This document shows positions 27,191-37,738 of a DNA stretch of 64,000 nucleotides, piece by piece. The notes under the pieces were generated by a model. It did no database searches. It saw only the letters and a program-made list of their open reading frames with translations, and was not told where the DNA came from. Position numbers and translations under genes: made by a program. Origin of the DNA: JAGQOZ01 sp041399205 (GTDB lineage Bacteria > Planctomycetota > Planctomycetia > Pirellulales > Pirellulaceae); assembly GCA_041399205.1 (NCBI GenBank), contig JAWKTK010000010.1, forward strand, positions 230,143 to 294,142, in the 5' to 3' direction. Positions within the stretch are counted from its first letter, which is position 1. Each line of letters opens with the position of its first letter.

Positions 27191-29395
27191 GTGATTCGAA
27201 CTTATCTTCTTCCGTTGTTGGCCTTGGCAAGTGTGACGCAGGGTGTGTTCGCACATGAAGGACACGCACATGCGGCCAATGGATTGCCTAATGTATTGAT
27301 TTTGGGTGATTCCATTTCCATGGGCTACATGAAGCCGCTACAAGTTTTGCTAAAGGGTGAAGCAAACGTGGTTCGACCCAACGAAAACTGTGGGCCATCC
27401 ACCAACGGTTTGGCGAAGTTGGAACAGTGGCTCGGCGACTCGCATTGGGACGTGATTCATTTCAACTTTGGGCTTCATGACCTCAAGCACATTGATGATT
27501 CCGGCAAACTGGTCGACGTCCGTCAAGGCCATCAACAAGTGTCGCTAGAAGCGTACGAAGCCAACTTGATCCAGATCACTCGGCGGTTGAAACAGACCGG
27601 TGCCAAATTGATTTGGTGCACTACAACGCCTGTACCCGAAGGCGCCAAAGGCCGCGTCCCGGGAGACGAATTGAAATACAATTTAGTGGCGCATCGAGCC
27701 GTTCGTCGAGCACTCGGGGAAGAACGTCTTGTGAATGACCTGCATGCGTTCGCGGCAGCTCGATTGGACGCGATTCAACAGCCAGCCAATGTGCATTTCA
27801 CCAGCGAAGGTTCCGCGATCTTGGCCGCCGAAGTGGCTCGAGTGATTCAAGCGGCATTGTCTCCCGATACTCGTGAATTACTGACGGCCCAAGGCCGAGT
27901 CTACCATGACGTGAATGCGAACCAAATCTTTGATGCGAGTGACAAGCCGTTGGCCGGAGTCAAGGTTTCCAACGGCGAGGACATTGTCTTAACGGACGAA
28001 TCCGGCCGATACCAGCTGCAGATTGATGCGGATGATTCGGCCGTTTTCGTGCTCAAACCCGCTGGATACCGCACTCCGGTAGATGAAAAGCAATTGCCAC
28101 AGTTTTATTATTTACACAAACCACACGGTTCGCCCGACGTGCGATTTGGCGGAGTCAGTCCGACGGGGCCGTTGCCCGATTCGATTGACTTTCCATTGTA
28201 TCCACAGGAAGAACCTCAACAGTTCAAGGCGATCTTGTTTGGTGATCCGCAGCCTCGCAACATTCAAGAGGTAGATTATGTGGCTCATGACGTGGTAGAC
28301 GAATTGATTGGCACGGACGCGTCGTTCGGTGTGACCTTGGGAGATATTGCGTTTGACGACCTGAGTGTTTTTGAACCGCAGGCTCGAGCAATCGCGCTGA
28401 TTGGTATCCCGTGGTACAACGTGTTGGGCAATCATGATATCAACTACGACACCACTTCGGATAAACACAGTGACGAAACGTTCGAACGCGTGTTTGGACC
28501 AAACTACTATTCGTTTGACTATGGTCAAGTCCATTTCATGGTCTTGGACGACGTAGAATGGTTGGTCGATGAAGCGGGGAAGACTCGGTATCAAGGTGGT
28601 CTAGGCGGCCGTCAAATGCGTTTTATTCGCAAAGACCTGAGCATGATTCCGGAGGATCAATTGGTGGTGTTGATGATGCACATTCCGCTGGACGGAGTCC
28701 GCGACCGCCACGAACTTTACCGGCTGATTGAAAAGCGGCCGTTTAGTGTTTCCATTTCAGGCACTACGCACACACACGAACACCGTTTCATCACCAGCGA
28801 CGATGGCTGGCAAGGACCAAAGCCGCATCGACATATTGTCAACGTGACGGTCAGTGGCAGTTGGTGGTCAGGCATGAAAGATGAACGAGGCATCCCGCAC
28901 ACGGCCATGGCGGATGGAGGTCCCAACGGATATTCGGTGCTGAAGTTTGACGGACACCAATACAAACTGGATTACAAGGCGGCCGGTCGACCCAAGGATT
29001 ATCAAATGGAGATTCAAGCCGTAGACCAAGTTGATTCGAACCAATTGGCCAACACTGAATTCTTTGTCAACTTTTTCAATGGTTCGTCCGAATCGAACGT
29101 CATGTTTCGTATGAACGAAAACGACGAATGGCAGCCCATGACTTATGCGGAAGAACTGGATCCGGCATACACCGCCACGTTCGAACGCGAAGAAGCTGCT
29201 CGCGCGGCCATCAAGGCTACCGGCACCGATCCCAACACGCAGTGGCTTGGTCTGACCAAACCCAAAGCCTCGACGCATTTGTGGAAGGCCAAGCTGCCGG
29301 CCAACTTGCCGGTTGGAACGCACTGGATCCACATCAAGGCAACTGATGATTTTGGCCAAACGTTCTTGGACCAAAGGAGTATTCGTGTCAAGTAA
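27191..29395 (+). CDS. SGNH hydrolase fused to calcineurin-like metallophosphoesterase
   Basis: A 734-residue exported protein. GTG 27191 follows AAGGA by ten bases and starts a signal peptide (TYLLPLLALASVTQGVFA). Residues about 30-220 are an SGNH/GDSL hydrolase: VLILGDSISMG with Ser41, HFNFGLHDLKH and VHFTSEGSAIL with the catalytic His. Residues about 235-320 form a metallophosphoesterase N-terminal beta domain (GRVYHDVNANQIFDASDKPL). The phosphoesterase follows: ILFGDPQPR, GVTLGDIAFDD, NVLGNHDINYD, MMHIPLDG and GTTHTHEH, giving the di-metal ligands. A C-terminal beta domain closes the protein. The order SGNH then calcineurin in one chain is unusual. Probable role: removing acyl and phosphate groups from an extracellular substrate (inference). 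Confidence 0.88.
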   Translation: MIRTYLLPLLALASVTQGVFAHEGHAHAANGLPNVLILGDSISMGYMKPLQVLLKGEANVVRPNENCGPSTNGLAKLEQWLGDSHWDVIHFNFGLHDLKHIDDSGKLVDVRQGHQQVSLEAYEANLIQITRRLKQTGAKLIWCTTTPVPEGAKGRVPGDELKYNLVAHRAVRRALGEERLVNDLHAFAAARLDAIQQPANVHFTSEGSAILAAEVARVIQAALSPDTRELLTAQGRVYHDVNANQIFDASDKPLAGVKVSNGEDIVLTDESGRYQLQIDADDSAVFVLKPAGYRTPVDEKQLPQFYYLHKPHGSPDVRFGGVSPTGPLPDSIDFPLYPQEEPQQFKAILFGDPQPRNIQEVDYVAHDVVDELIGTDASFGVTLGDIAFDDLSVFEPQARAIALIGIPWYNVLGNHDINYDTTSDKHSDETFERVFGPNYYSFDYGQVHFMVLDDVEWLVDEAGKTRYQGGLGGRQMRFIRKDLSMIPEDQLVVLMMHIPLDGVRDRHELYRLIEKRPFSVSISGTTHTHEHRFITSDDGWQGPKPHRHIVNVTVSGSWWSGMKDERGIPHTAMADGGPNGYSVLKFDGHQYKLDYKAAGRPKDYQMEIQAVDQVDSNQLANTEFFVNFFNGSSESNVMFRMNENDEWQPMTYAEELDPAYTATFEREEAARAAIKATGTDPNTQWLGLTKPKASTHLWKAKLPANLPVGTHWIHIKATDDFGQTFLDQRSIRVK

Positions 29396-29556
29396 TTGAA
29401 GCGCACAGCGTACGGAATCGCCTGAAACGGCGAGCCGCGAGACCTTTGCTACTTGTGAATTTCTTATGTAAAGTTATTATCAAAACTCGTAGAAAATGAG
29501 TTGCACTTCTTGTGTGCAATGTAGGGTTGAATCAACTTGCAACTGTGGAGTTTGTG

Positions 29557-30216
29557 ATGAAGAAAGCGGTCTTTTTCATGGTACTGGCGTTTGCCAGTCC
29601 ACTGTTCGCTCAGGGCATTTTCGCACCGGGTGATGCAGTAATTGGTGGCCAGAGCGATGGCACCAACTTTGTGGTGGGCGTTTCCGGTACGGCAGGCGGT
29701 GTTAACAACTGGCCAGGAGCCGAAGGCCCCGAACATTTGGTCGACGGCGTTGGCCAAAAGTATCTAAACTTCGCCGAATTCAACACCGGCGTATTGGTAA
29801 CTCCGGCTTCGGGTAGCAGCGTGGCTAAGAGCATTCAGTTTTGGGCTGCCAACGATGCGGTTGAACGAGACCCAACGGGCTTTGAACTGTGGGGAACAAA
29901 CGACGCCGTCAGCGGTACTGAAATCGCCTTGTCTTTGTTCTCGCCCATCGCCACTGGCGATCTGCTTCTGCCTGACAGCCGCAATGCTGGCGGAGACGCA
30001 GAACTGTTGGCTGAAAACTCTTACTCTGTCGCCTTTGACAACAGCACTGCCTACAGCAGCTACTTGGTACTGTTTCCTGGCGTAAAGAATGAAGCTGCTG
30101 CAAACAGCATGCAGATTGCCGAAGTTCAGCTGTACAACGTCGTTCCGGAACCAGGAATGGGCGTGATTGGATTGGGCCTGTTGGGCTTGCTTCCGCTGGT
30201 GCGACGTCGTCGCTAA
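29557..30216 (+). CDS. PEP-CTERM exported protein
   Basis: A 219-residue protein with a signal peptide (MKKAVFFMVLAFASPLFAQG) and a complete C-terminal sorting signal: VVPEPGMGVIGLGLLGLLPL then RRRR. The body is a beta-rich, low-cysteine domain with stretches such as NWPGAEGPEHLVDGVGQKYL and FELWGTNDAVSG, resembling discoidin-like PEP-CTERM proteins. An exosortase would process the tail; none is in the window. The ATG at 29557 is preferred over an upstream start at 29512 because it begins the signal peptide. A strong terminator follows 30 bases after the stop. Confidence 0.9.
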   Translation: MKKAVFFMVLAFASPLFAQGIFAPGDAVIGGQSDGTNFVVGVSGTAGGVNNWPGAEGPEHLVDGVGQKYLNFAEFNTGVLVTPASGSSVAKSIQFWAANDAVERDPTGFELWGTNDAVSGTEIALSLFSPIATGDLLLPDSRNAGGDAELLAENSYSVAFDNSTAYSSYLVLFPGVKNEAAANSMQIAEVQLYNVVPEPGMGVIGLGLLGLLPLVRRRR

Positions 30217-30246
30217 TTGCCTGATTCAATTTGAATTGAAGTAGAA

Positions 30247-30276
30247 AAGGGCTGCCGATCACGGCAGCCCTTTTTC
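30247..30276 (+). terminator. Rho-independent terminator after PEP-CTERM gene
   Basis: Perfect 11-base stem AAGGGCTGCCG (30247-30257) and CGGCAGCCCTT (30262-30272), four-base loop ATCA, followed by TTTTTC. It ends the PEP-CTERM transcript and faces the convergent maf gene. Confidence 0.95.
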
Positions 30277-30305
30277 TTTGCCGCTCCATCGTTTCATATC
30301 GCTCT

Positions 30306-30908
30306 TCATTCGCGCATGGGCCGAAACGCATCCGCCGCTAGATCAATCAACATTCGATCCAGCAGCTCCATGGGCAGACCGACGACGTTCGATTCACTTC
30401 CTTCGCGAATATGCACCCAATCCAAACCGTCCTGATATCCAAACGCGCCGGCCTTGCCGATCCACTGATCCGTTTCCAAATATTCTTCCAGTTGCGTTGG
30501 TGATAGTTGGTCCATTTCCAATCGAGTTACGTCGACGCGAACCAACGGATCATGGTCGGGTCGCCACCACAGGCACAAACCGCTATAGACCGAATGGATG
30601 CGTCCTGACATCAGCTGCAGCATTTGCTGAGCATGTTCGCGATTGTGCGGCTTGCCTAAAATCTGACCGCAACATTCGGCTACCGTATCGCAACCCAAGA
30701 TCAGCCCGATTGGTTCGCGTTCCGCCACGTCTTTGGCCTTTTGCAGAGCGAGTCTCGCCACCATTTCTGCCGCGGTTTCTCGGCTGCACATCCCGCATTC
30801 CGCTCCGTCGGATGGCGTGACCACTCGGAACGAATAGCCGTGCTCGTCCAACAGCTGTTTGCGGCGAGGAGACTGACTGGCCAAGATGATTTCAGCTGGA
30901 GCATTCAT
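30306..30908 (-). CDS. maf: Maf-type nucleoside triphosphate pyrophosphatase
   Basis: A 200-residue Maf protein. The N-terminus IILASQSPRRKQLLDEHG holds the family SxSPRR phosphate-binding loop. GLILGCDTVAECCGQILGKP holds the catalytic Asp in CDT, and WIGKAGAFGYQDGL with SNVVGLPMELL completes the conserved pattern. Maf proteins hydrolyse non-canonical or modified dTTP/UTP-type nucleotides and have been linked to septum formation. Full length and unbroken. It is convergent with the PEP-CTERM gene and divergent from the RluA-like gene. Confidence 0.95.
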   Translation of the reverse strand: MNAPAEIILASQSPRRKQLLDEHGYSFRVVTPSDGAECGMCSRETAAEMVARLALQKAKDVAEREPIGLILGCDTVAECCGQILGKPHNREHAQQMLQLMSGRIHSVYSGLCLWWRPDHDPLVRVDVTRLEMDQLSPTQLEEYLETDQWIGKAGAFGYQDGLDWVHIREGSESNVVGLPMELLDRMLIDLAADAFRPMRE

Positions 30909-31133
30909 AACGGGGATTTTGTACGAGACTAAAAGGTTAGAAGAAACAAGGCCTTACGCCCAATTCCGCCAATTTTGTCAGAGTGTCGCAAGCGGTCGGC
31001 ACCGCTACAAAACAGCACCATTTTGTCGCCAAAGTGAATAGCATTGGGCTTGCGCCCGTTATGAAATTCGATGATAATGCAACTTTGCTATCAACAACAC
31101 CCGCCTGCCTTTGCGAACCCCAGCAAACCGACC

Positions 31134-31826
31134 ATGAAACTGGACGCTCGAAATCTTCACGTACTTTACGAAGATAATCACCTGTTGGTGTTGAATAAAC
31201 CGGCCAACGTTGCCACCCAAGGCCTGAGTCTGGAAAACCGAGCCTATTAGGGAGGCCAAGGACTACATCAAGTGGAAATACAACAAGCCAGGCAATGTCT
31301 TTCCTGGAGTCGTTAGTCGCCTGGACACTCGAGTTACTGGGGTCATTGTTTTTGCGCGAACCTCCAAAGCGGCATCTCGGCTGAACGAACAGTTTCGCAA
31401 CCGGACGACCGAAAAGCGTTATTGGGCATTGACGGAACAAGCGGTGTCACCGGCAGCGGGCGAATGGACCGATTATATTCGCAAAGAAGATGAAGGCTTC
31501 AAAGTGCGCGTTGTGCGTCAGCCGGACGTCAGAAGTAAACTGGCCAAGCTCCGCTACGAAACCAAATTCGCTGGGGTCAACTGGTGCTTATTGGAAGTCC
31601 AGTTATTGACGGGGCGAAAGCATCAAATTCGAGCTCAACTGGCGGCGCACGGCAGACCGATTTTGGGTGACAAGAAGTATGGTTCGCGCTGCGCCTTTCC
31701 AACGGGAGTTGCACTGCATTCTAGACGTTTGACGATTCAACATCCGACACAAACGAAACACTGGGGTTTGTGGCGCCTTTGCCTTTAGCGTGGACAAACT
31801 TTGGCGTGCCGGAATTGGATGACTGA
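31134..31826 (+). CDS. RluA-family pseudouridine synthase, two frame breaks
   Basis: Reads as a 230-residue RluA/RsuA-type enzyme. Part 1 starts at ATG 31134 with VLYEDNHLLVLNKPANVATQ. Near 31243 the frame shifts to LIREAKDYIKWKY and then PGVVSRLDTRVTG; the catalytic Asp is in SRLDTRVTG, a variant of HRLDxxTSG. Then VQLLTGRKHQIRAQLAAHGR with GDKKYGSR follows, a family hallmark. Near 31765, at GGGG/TTTG, the frame shifts again to GFVAPLPLAWTNFGVPELDD and TGA 31824-31826. No S4 domain is present. It modifies an rRNA or tRNA uridine; the target cannot be assigned. Confidence 0.85.
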
Positions 31827-31919
31827 AATTACGTTCGTTGGTTCATGTCGCTTTTCGCCAAGCTAGAGTACAATTGGGACTGCGAAAATATCACTTCGAA
31901 CCAGAGGTTTAACTCGATT

Positions 31920-33303
31920 TTGCCAGCTCACAAGCGATCCGTGTTTGTTCGATCTTGTCTCACCAGTGGCTTGGTGACGCAGGAACAGTTGGACGAAGCA
32001 GCTCGGCGCAGTACGCAATGAAGACGGACTGGCGGCGCTTTCCCGCAGTGGAAGTGTGCGAAGAATTGCTGGCCAAAAACTGGTCTCGCAAAAGGTTCTG
32101 ACGCAATACCAGGCGGAACAGCTCAAGTCCGGCCGAACCAAGTTGAGCCTGGGCCCCTACGTCATCACCGATTGGCTAGGGCAGGGGGGCATGGGGCAAG
32201 TTTTTGTCGCGATGCATAGTATCATGCACCGCGAAGTAGCCATCAAAGTCTTGCCGAAAAGTCGTTCTACTCCGGATGCTATCGCTAGTTTCGCTCGAGA
32301 AATCAAAACGCAAGCCAAACTAGATCACCGCAATTTGGTTCGCGCTATGATGCGGGCCACGACGGCAACGTCTATTTCTTGGTGACAGAATATGTCCCGG
32401 GGGCCGATTTGCGGAAGATGATTCGCACAAGGTCCGCTCAGCATGCGCATGCGCGCATGTGATTCGGCAGGCGGCCAAAGCCGCTGGCGTACGCTCATCG
32501 CCAAGGCCTGGTCCATCGTGACGTCAAGCCAGGCAACATCTTGGTCACGCCGGACGGGATGGTGAAAGTTTCGGATCTAGGTTTGGCCGGCTATTGGGAT
32601 GACACCGAAAACGATCCGCGTGCGGGGAAAATTGTCGGCACGGCGGATTATCTTTCGCCGGAAAAGATTCTGCTGCCACACGGTTTCGCCGGTCAGTGAC
32701 ATTTATTCATTGGGCTGCACGTTGTATTATGCGGTTACCGGCAAGGTGCCCTTTCCCGGCGGAACTACTCGTGATAAAGCACGTCGTCATTGCGAAGAAA
32801 CGCCCTGGCATCCACGTCAATTCAATCCGGAAATTAGCGACGAATTCGTCGATTTGATTGCGGACATGATGGAGAAGGATCCACGGCGTCGAGTTCAATC
32901 GGCGGATGATGTAGTCGAACGACTAGCCACCTGAGCGTCGCCACAATCTCCTTTGCCGCAACCGATGTCGGGCGAATCACGCTGGATAGCGCCGTCGATT
33001 CCTACCAACGAAGACACAGTGGACGATCTGGGCGAAGTGGAACTAAGTACCGATCAATCGGATGGACAGGATTCGTCCAGTGCATTGTCGCAAGGCAGTT
33101 TTCCTGGCCCACCTGTGGAAAGAATATCCAAAGATGTGCCTGTCACCGCTTCCGCGCCACCTCCGCCACCCGTAACGACACCTTCACCCGTGGCCATGTA
33201 TGGGCCAGAACAAACCAGAAGGGCGTTAATGCTTGCCATTCCACTAGCTGCGAGTTGCGGAGCTTTTCTGATGTGGTTAATCATGAAATATGTTGCCAAT
33301 TAG
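31920..33303 (+). pseudogene. Hanks-type Ser/Thr protein kinase with C-terminal membrane anchor, many frame breaks
   Basis: The region reads as one planctomycete kinase in at least five frame segments. A short N-terminal helical domain (SGLVTQEQLDEAAR, then LVSQKVLTQYQAEQLKSG) precedes the kinase: GQGGMGQVFVA, the Lys in VAIKVLPKS, LVTEYVPGADLRKMI, VHRDVKPGNILVTPDG, VSDLGLAGYW (DLG instead of DFG, often seen in planctomycetes), VGTADYLSPEKI and DIYSLGCTLYYAVTGK. A linker rich in Pro follows, then a C-terminal membrane segment ALMLAIPLAASCGAFLMW. Breaks fall near 32015, 32085 (A-run), 32343, 32440-32480, 32680 and 32935. The density of breaks is the highest in the window, so true decay is possible here. 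Start uncertain (TTG 31920). Confidence 0.75.
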
Positions 33304-33489
33304 CGACATTGTTTCATTTCGACTGTTGTTTTTTCACTTCGGCACAGACACTGCAGGCACAGTTGAACGGTTTCGACGGTCGCTTGGGCAAAAAAGCTTG
33401 TCACTGGGCTGAAAAACTGTCCCACAATTAAGGGTATTCTTTTCGCTGCAATCCGTTGCTGGCGTATCGACCGAACGTGAGCAAACACA

Positions 33490-36313
33490 ATGACGCAATA
33501 CCTTGACACAGATTTCGACTCGAATCTTGACGAATCTACTCGCCTGACCAGCGGAACGAATGCTCCCTTTCCCGTGGACCAGCAGAGTACGGCGAATCTG
33601 ACTGCGGAAACGTCGGCAACGCAGCCAGAAACGCATTCGATCGAGACCAAGAATCAGAGACAAGAGAACACTTCGCCCAACACGGCGACCACGAAGGGCA
33701 TGACCGCGGCACCGCCAGACGCCATGCTGGGCAAGTCGATCGGCAACTATACCATCAAGTCCTTGATTGGCAGCGGCGGGATGGGCTGTGTTTACTTGGC
33801 CGAACAAGTCGAACCGGTACGACGCAACGTGGCGATGAAGCTGATGCGAGCGGAGAATTCGAAGGCTGAAAACGCTCAGCGATTTTTGGCTGAACGACAA
33901 GCATTAGCGTTGATGAGCCATTCCGATATTGCTCAGGTCTATGATGCCGGGCAAACTCCGGAAGGGCATTTGTATTTTGCCATGGAATTGGCGGACGGCG
34001 AGCCGATTGACAAGTTCTGTCACAGCCACCGCCTGTCACTGGCAGAACGATTGCAGCTAATCTACCGAGTTTGCTGTGCCATTGAACACGCGCATCAACG
34101 AGGTGTTGTGCATCGCGACATTAAACCAGGCAACATCATCGTTTCTGATTTACAAGGTCAAACGCAAGTCAAAGTGATTGATTTTGGAATCGCCAAAGCA
34201 TTAGGTGACCAATCACTGTCCGAGAACGCAGCCGAAACACAGGTCGGCCAATTGATGGGAACGCCTGCTTACATGAGTCCCGAACAGGCCGATTTGCGTA
34301 ACAAACATGTCGATCAGCGAACCGACGTTTATGCGATCGGTGCCTTGATGTACAAGCTGTTGACCGGCACCACACCGCTGGACCCGCGGCAGCTTCGCGA
34401 AAAATCGTTGACCGAAGTGTTGGTAGCCATTAGTCGGAATCATGCTGAACGCCCCAGTGACCGCATTCGATCGTTCGAACGCAAAGATCGTGACCAGTTG
34501 CTTCGTCAGTTGTCAACCGATGCGGAGTCTTTGACGGCAGCCTTGTCGAGCGACCTAGATTGGCTGGTATTAAAGGCGGTGGCCAATGAACGCGACGATC
34601 GCTATCCGTCCGCAGCGGCATTGGGCGAAGATATTCGCCGCTATTTGAATAACGAACCGATCTCTGCGGTCAGGCCGAGCCTCCTGTATCGAACTCGCAC
34701 CTTCTATCGCAGGAACCGCATCGGCGTGATGGCGGCGGCCGTTATCTTGGCTGCCGTCCTGACCAACGCCGCCGTTTTCACTCGCTTTCAGCGATCGCAG
34801 CACGCCAGCCAAACGTCTGTCCAGCATCAACTGGAATCACTTGTAGACCAAATCCATTCACTGCGAAATACGCCGACCGTCACCAAAACGCAATTCCACG
34901 AAAACTGGCAGCAATTGGAACAAACCGTAGCACAAGCAAATACCTTGATTGCCAACAACCGTTTCAATGACGACTTAGTTCAACGCTGGCGTCAGGCCGA
35001 GTCGGCTGTGGCAGCTGATGGCAAGTTGCTGCCCGAAATTGAGACGGCGGTTCGTTTGGCCGCCAACACCAGTTTCTTTGGTGGAACGCCCGTGTTGCAG
35101 TCGGGTGCAGAAGTCAATCGCCTGAACGGATTGCTAGAGGCTCTTGGCGTGACAGGAAGCACGTTCTCAAACGATCAAGTTCAGATTGCTCCCATCTTTG
35201 AATACTCTACTCGTAGCGCGCTGGAAATGTGGCTGAGCAAGCTTCCTCGTGGCGCCGGAATAACGTTGCTGCGTGACGCGAACGGGTACTACGCTCATGC
35301 GGTTCATCCGGACGGTGCGGCTGCTTTAACGGGCCGAATCGCGCCTGGAGATCGACTATGGGCCATTGGCGAATCACAGGAAATTTCGGCTGATTCGTTT
35401 ACACCAGACCAGCTCGCTCGGTTGTTGAACGGCCCGACGGGTTCGCTCCAATACTTGCAGCTTCAGGAACAAGCAGGTCAGAAGACGGTCGTGGTGCAGT
35501 CGGGTGGAATCAAGTCCGATCAGATCATTGCGCTGCTAAATCAGATGGATTCGGACGACTGGCGGACTCAACTGCGACAAGCAATACAACAGGGCGATAC
35601 GGCAACCATGCTACAGCTGGCAGCTTCGCCAAAAATGCAGGCTCAACCAGTCTCTTCGCTGCTGTTGCTGGCCAGTGCATTGCGCAATTTCGCGCAGCAC
35701 GACATCAAGCTGACCGTATTGCAAACAGCGCAGCGGTTGTATCCCAAAGAAAGCCTGGCGAACCAGGCGTTAGGCGAAGCACTGGCGTTTGAATGCATTC
35801 CGGCTCGAATGAACGAAGCCGCTCGCTTTTTGACGGCCTCGATTGCCACTGACGAAGAAGAACGCATGATCTCGCACCTTCTGCTGGCTCAGGTCTTGCA
35901 CGCGCAAGGACGTGATGATGAAGCCATAAGCCGGTTCCAGCATGCCATTGAACTGCAGCCGGAATCAAATACGGCTCGCATCTATTATATATCGAGCCTG
36001 CGTCGCATGGGCCGCAACCAGGAAGCAGTCGAAGCGTATCGATCGTTGGCCGGACAATATAAGGATCAAAACCAACTCAAGGCACTGCTCACGGGCGTTT
36101 ACCGCAGCCAGACGCAGTGGCACGCGACAGCCGACAATTCGACGTCGGACGCTACCACTACGTACGTGAATGCCGTGCTTTCTGGCGAAGCTGCAAGACC
36201 TTCCGCCAGGTCTGCAGATGATTGACCTTAACGGCGATCCCGCTCGAATGCAGCAAGACCTTCAGCGAAAACTACAAAAGCTGAATCGAGCGTTCGGCGG
36301 AAGTAGAAAATAG
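33490..36313 (+). CDS. Membrane Ser/Thr protein kinase with PDZ-like and TPR regions
   Basis: About 940 residues. After a disordered Thr-rich N-terminus (1-80), the kinase runs about 87-370: GSGGMGCVYLAE (94-105), VAMKLMRAE, FAMELADGEPI, VVHRDIKPGNIIV, VIDFGIAKALG and GTPAYMSPEQADL. A membrane helix lies at about 410-430 (VMAAAVILAAVLTNAAVF). The extracytoplasmic part has a PDZ-like stretch (YYAHAVHPDGAAALTGRIAP, GDRLWAIGE; about 600-640) and TPR-like helices (ILQTAQ... to QYKDQNQLKALL, about 720-880). The first open frame stops at 36225, but the next frame continues as LQDLPPGLQMIDLNGDPARM to TAG 36311-36313, so a frame break near 36200 probably shortens the C-terminus. The FHA-GGDEF gene follows closely. 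Confidence 0.9.
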
Positions 36314-36357
36314 AGCAACCTTAAGATTATCAAACTTCGATTCCAGGAATATTGACC

Positions 36358-37257
36358 ATGGCCATGCAAGCAAACGAATGGGAACATACGATTGTCACTG
36401 TTGATGAAGAAGCCAACGATGGTTCATCAGGACAGGGCTCCATTCTACAAATCCATCCTACTCAAATTGGCAGCGGGTTGATTCGACTTCGCGATGATGC
36501 CTTTACCATTGGCCGAGATGCCGCGTGTGATTTAACCTTGAGTGACACTGCGGTGTCGCGTCGTCACGCTGTGATCGAACGAAAAGGGCAACGGTATCTG
36601 ATATCGGACCGACAAAGCACCAACGGCACAATCGTGAATGATTGCCGGATTGAATGCCACGAACTGCAGGCGGGTGACCGCATTCGGATTGGGAAATTCA
36701 TCTTCAAGTTCTTGGACGACGATTGTATTGAATCCCAATATCACGAAACGGTCTACCAAATGATGACCTGCGACGGCTTGACTGGCGCGTTCAACAAACG
36801 ATTCTTTGTGGAATCGCTGGGACGAGAAGTCGAACGGAGTCGCCACCACGCCCGACCTCTTTCTTTGATCATGTTTGATCTAGATTACTTCAAAACAATC
36901 AACGACACACATGGTCACCTGGCAGGCGATGAAGTGCTGCAGGAATGTACTCGCCGAGTCAAATCGATTCTGCACGACGACCAACTGCTAGCTCGCTACG
37001 GCGGCGAAGAATTTAGTGTCATCTTGGGCGAAACCGATTTGGACCGAGCAGTGGAACTGGGCGAAGCATGTCGCCAAGTCATCGCAGTAGCACCGTTTGA
37101 AACCTGTGCCGGTCCCATCGACGTGACGATCAGCGTCGGCGTGGCGTCGTTTCAAGGCAAGACGACTTCCACCGAATTGATCGAAGCCGCCGATGCTTAC
37201 CTGTATCAAGCCAAACACGCCGGCCGTAACCAGGTTTGCGCAGAAGCAACTCCGTAA
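36358..37257 (+). CDS. FHA-GGDEF diguanylate cyclase
   Basis: About 299 residues, soluble. The FHA domain (about 48-120) has FTIGRDAACDLTLSD, VSRRHAVIERKG and STNGTIVN, the phosphothreonine-binding residues Arg, Ser and Asn. The GGDEF domain (about 137-295) has FDLDYFKTINDTHGHLAGDE and RYGGEEFSVILGE, so the active-site GGEEF is intact and c-di-GMP synthesis is likely. The usual inhibitory RxxD site before it reads HDDQ, so product feedback is probably absent. It follows the kinase by 44 bases on the same strand; the FHA domain may read kinase phosphorylation. ATG 36358 (AGGAA upstream) is preferred over a TTG at 36352. Confidence 0.93.
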   Translation: MAMQANEWEHTIVTVDEEANDGSSGQGSILQIHPTQIGSGLIRLRDDAFTIGRDAACDLTLSDTAVSRRHAVIERKGQRYLISDRQSTNGTIVNDCRIECHELQAGDRIRIGKFIFKFLDDDCIESQYHETVYQMMTCDGLTGAFNKRFFVESLGREVERSRHHARPLSLIMFDLDYFKTINDTHGHLAGDEVLQECTRRVKSILHDDQLLARYGGEEFSVILGETDLDRAVELGEACRQVIAVAPFETCAGPIDVTISVGVASFQGKTTSTELIEAADAYLYQAKHAGRNQVCAEATP

Positions 37258-37738
37258 TGCACAAGCAAGTCATCGCTTGAGCGGTGGCAAGCAATGCGAG
37301 GCTACCTTGCTGCATGATCGTCTCAGCCCATGACGATGGCTTTCTGTCTAGCAGAGCCTCCGCTGGTCCAGTTGCCTTGCCGAGACATTGCCCGCCGACC
37401 TGCACGCTCGTGAGTCCGGTGCTGCATCGGAAATGCCAATTTGTAAACATTTGCCCGATGTAGATTGCTATTTTCGAACGCCAGTCCCTTGCCGATACCG
37501 TGCACGAAACACATGACAGCACGTTTGGCGGCCGGGCATACGTGCTACGCAAACTGGTTCGAATGTTGCGCGACGGATTCTTCGGCGTTCGTAGGACACG
37601 GTGATTCTTGCGTCCGAGCCGCAGCCAGTTCGTTTAACTGCTGACCGATGTCTCGCTAATAAAGTTATTAAGCCCAGGACATTGCCCGGGGAAGCCCTTC
37701 GCCAATGGCGTTCGAATGCTGCGAGTTTCCGTTCGTTC
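37258..37738. other. 481-bp intergenic region
   Basis: No supported gene. It holds the facing 3' ends of the FHA-GGDEF gene and of the leftward lipocalin-PQQ gene. Two imperfect copies of a GGTTCGAATGTTGCG / CGTTCGAATGCTGCG block (about 37555 and 37709) may be worn repeats. No clear terminator hairpin seen. Confidence 0.4.
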
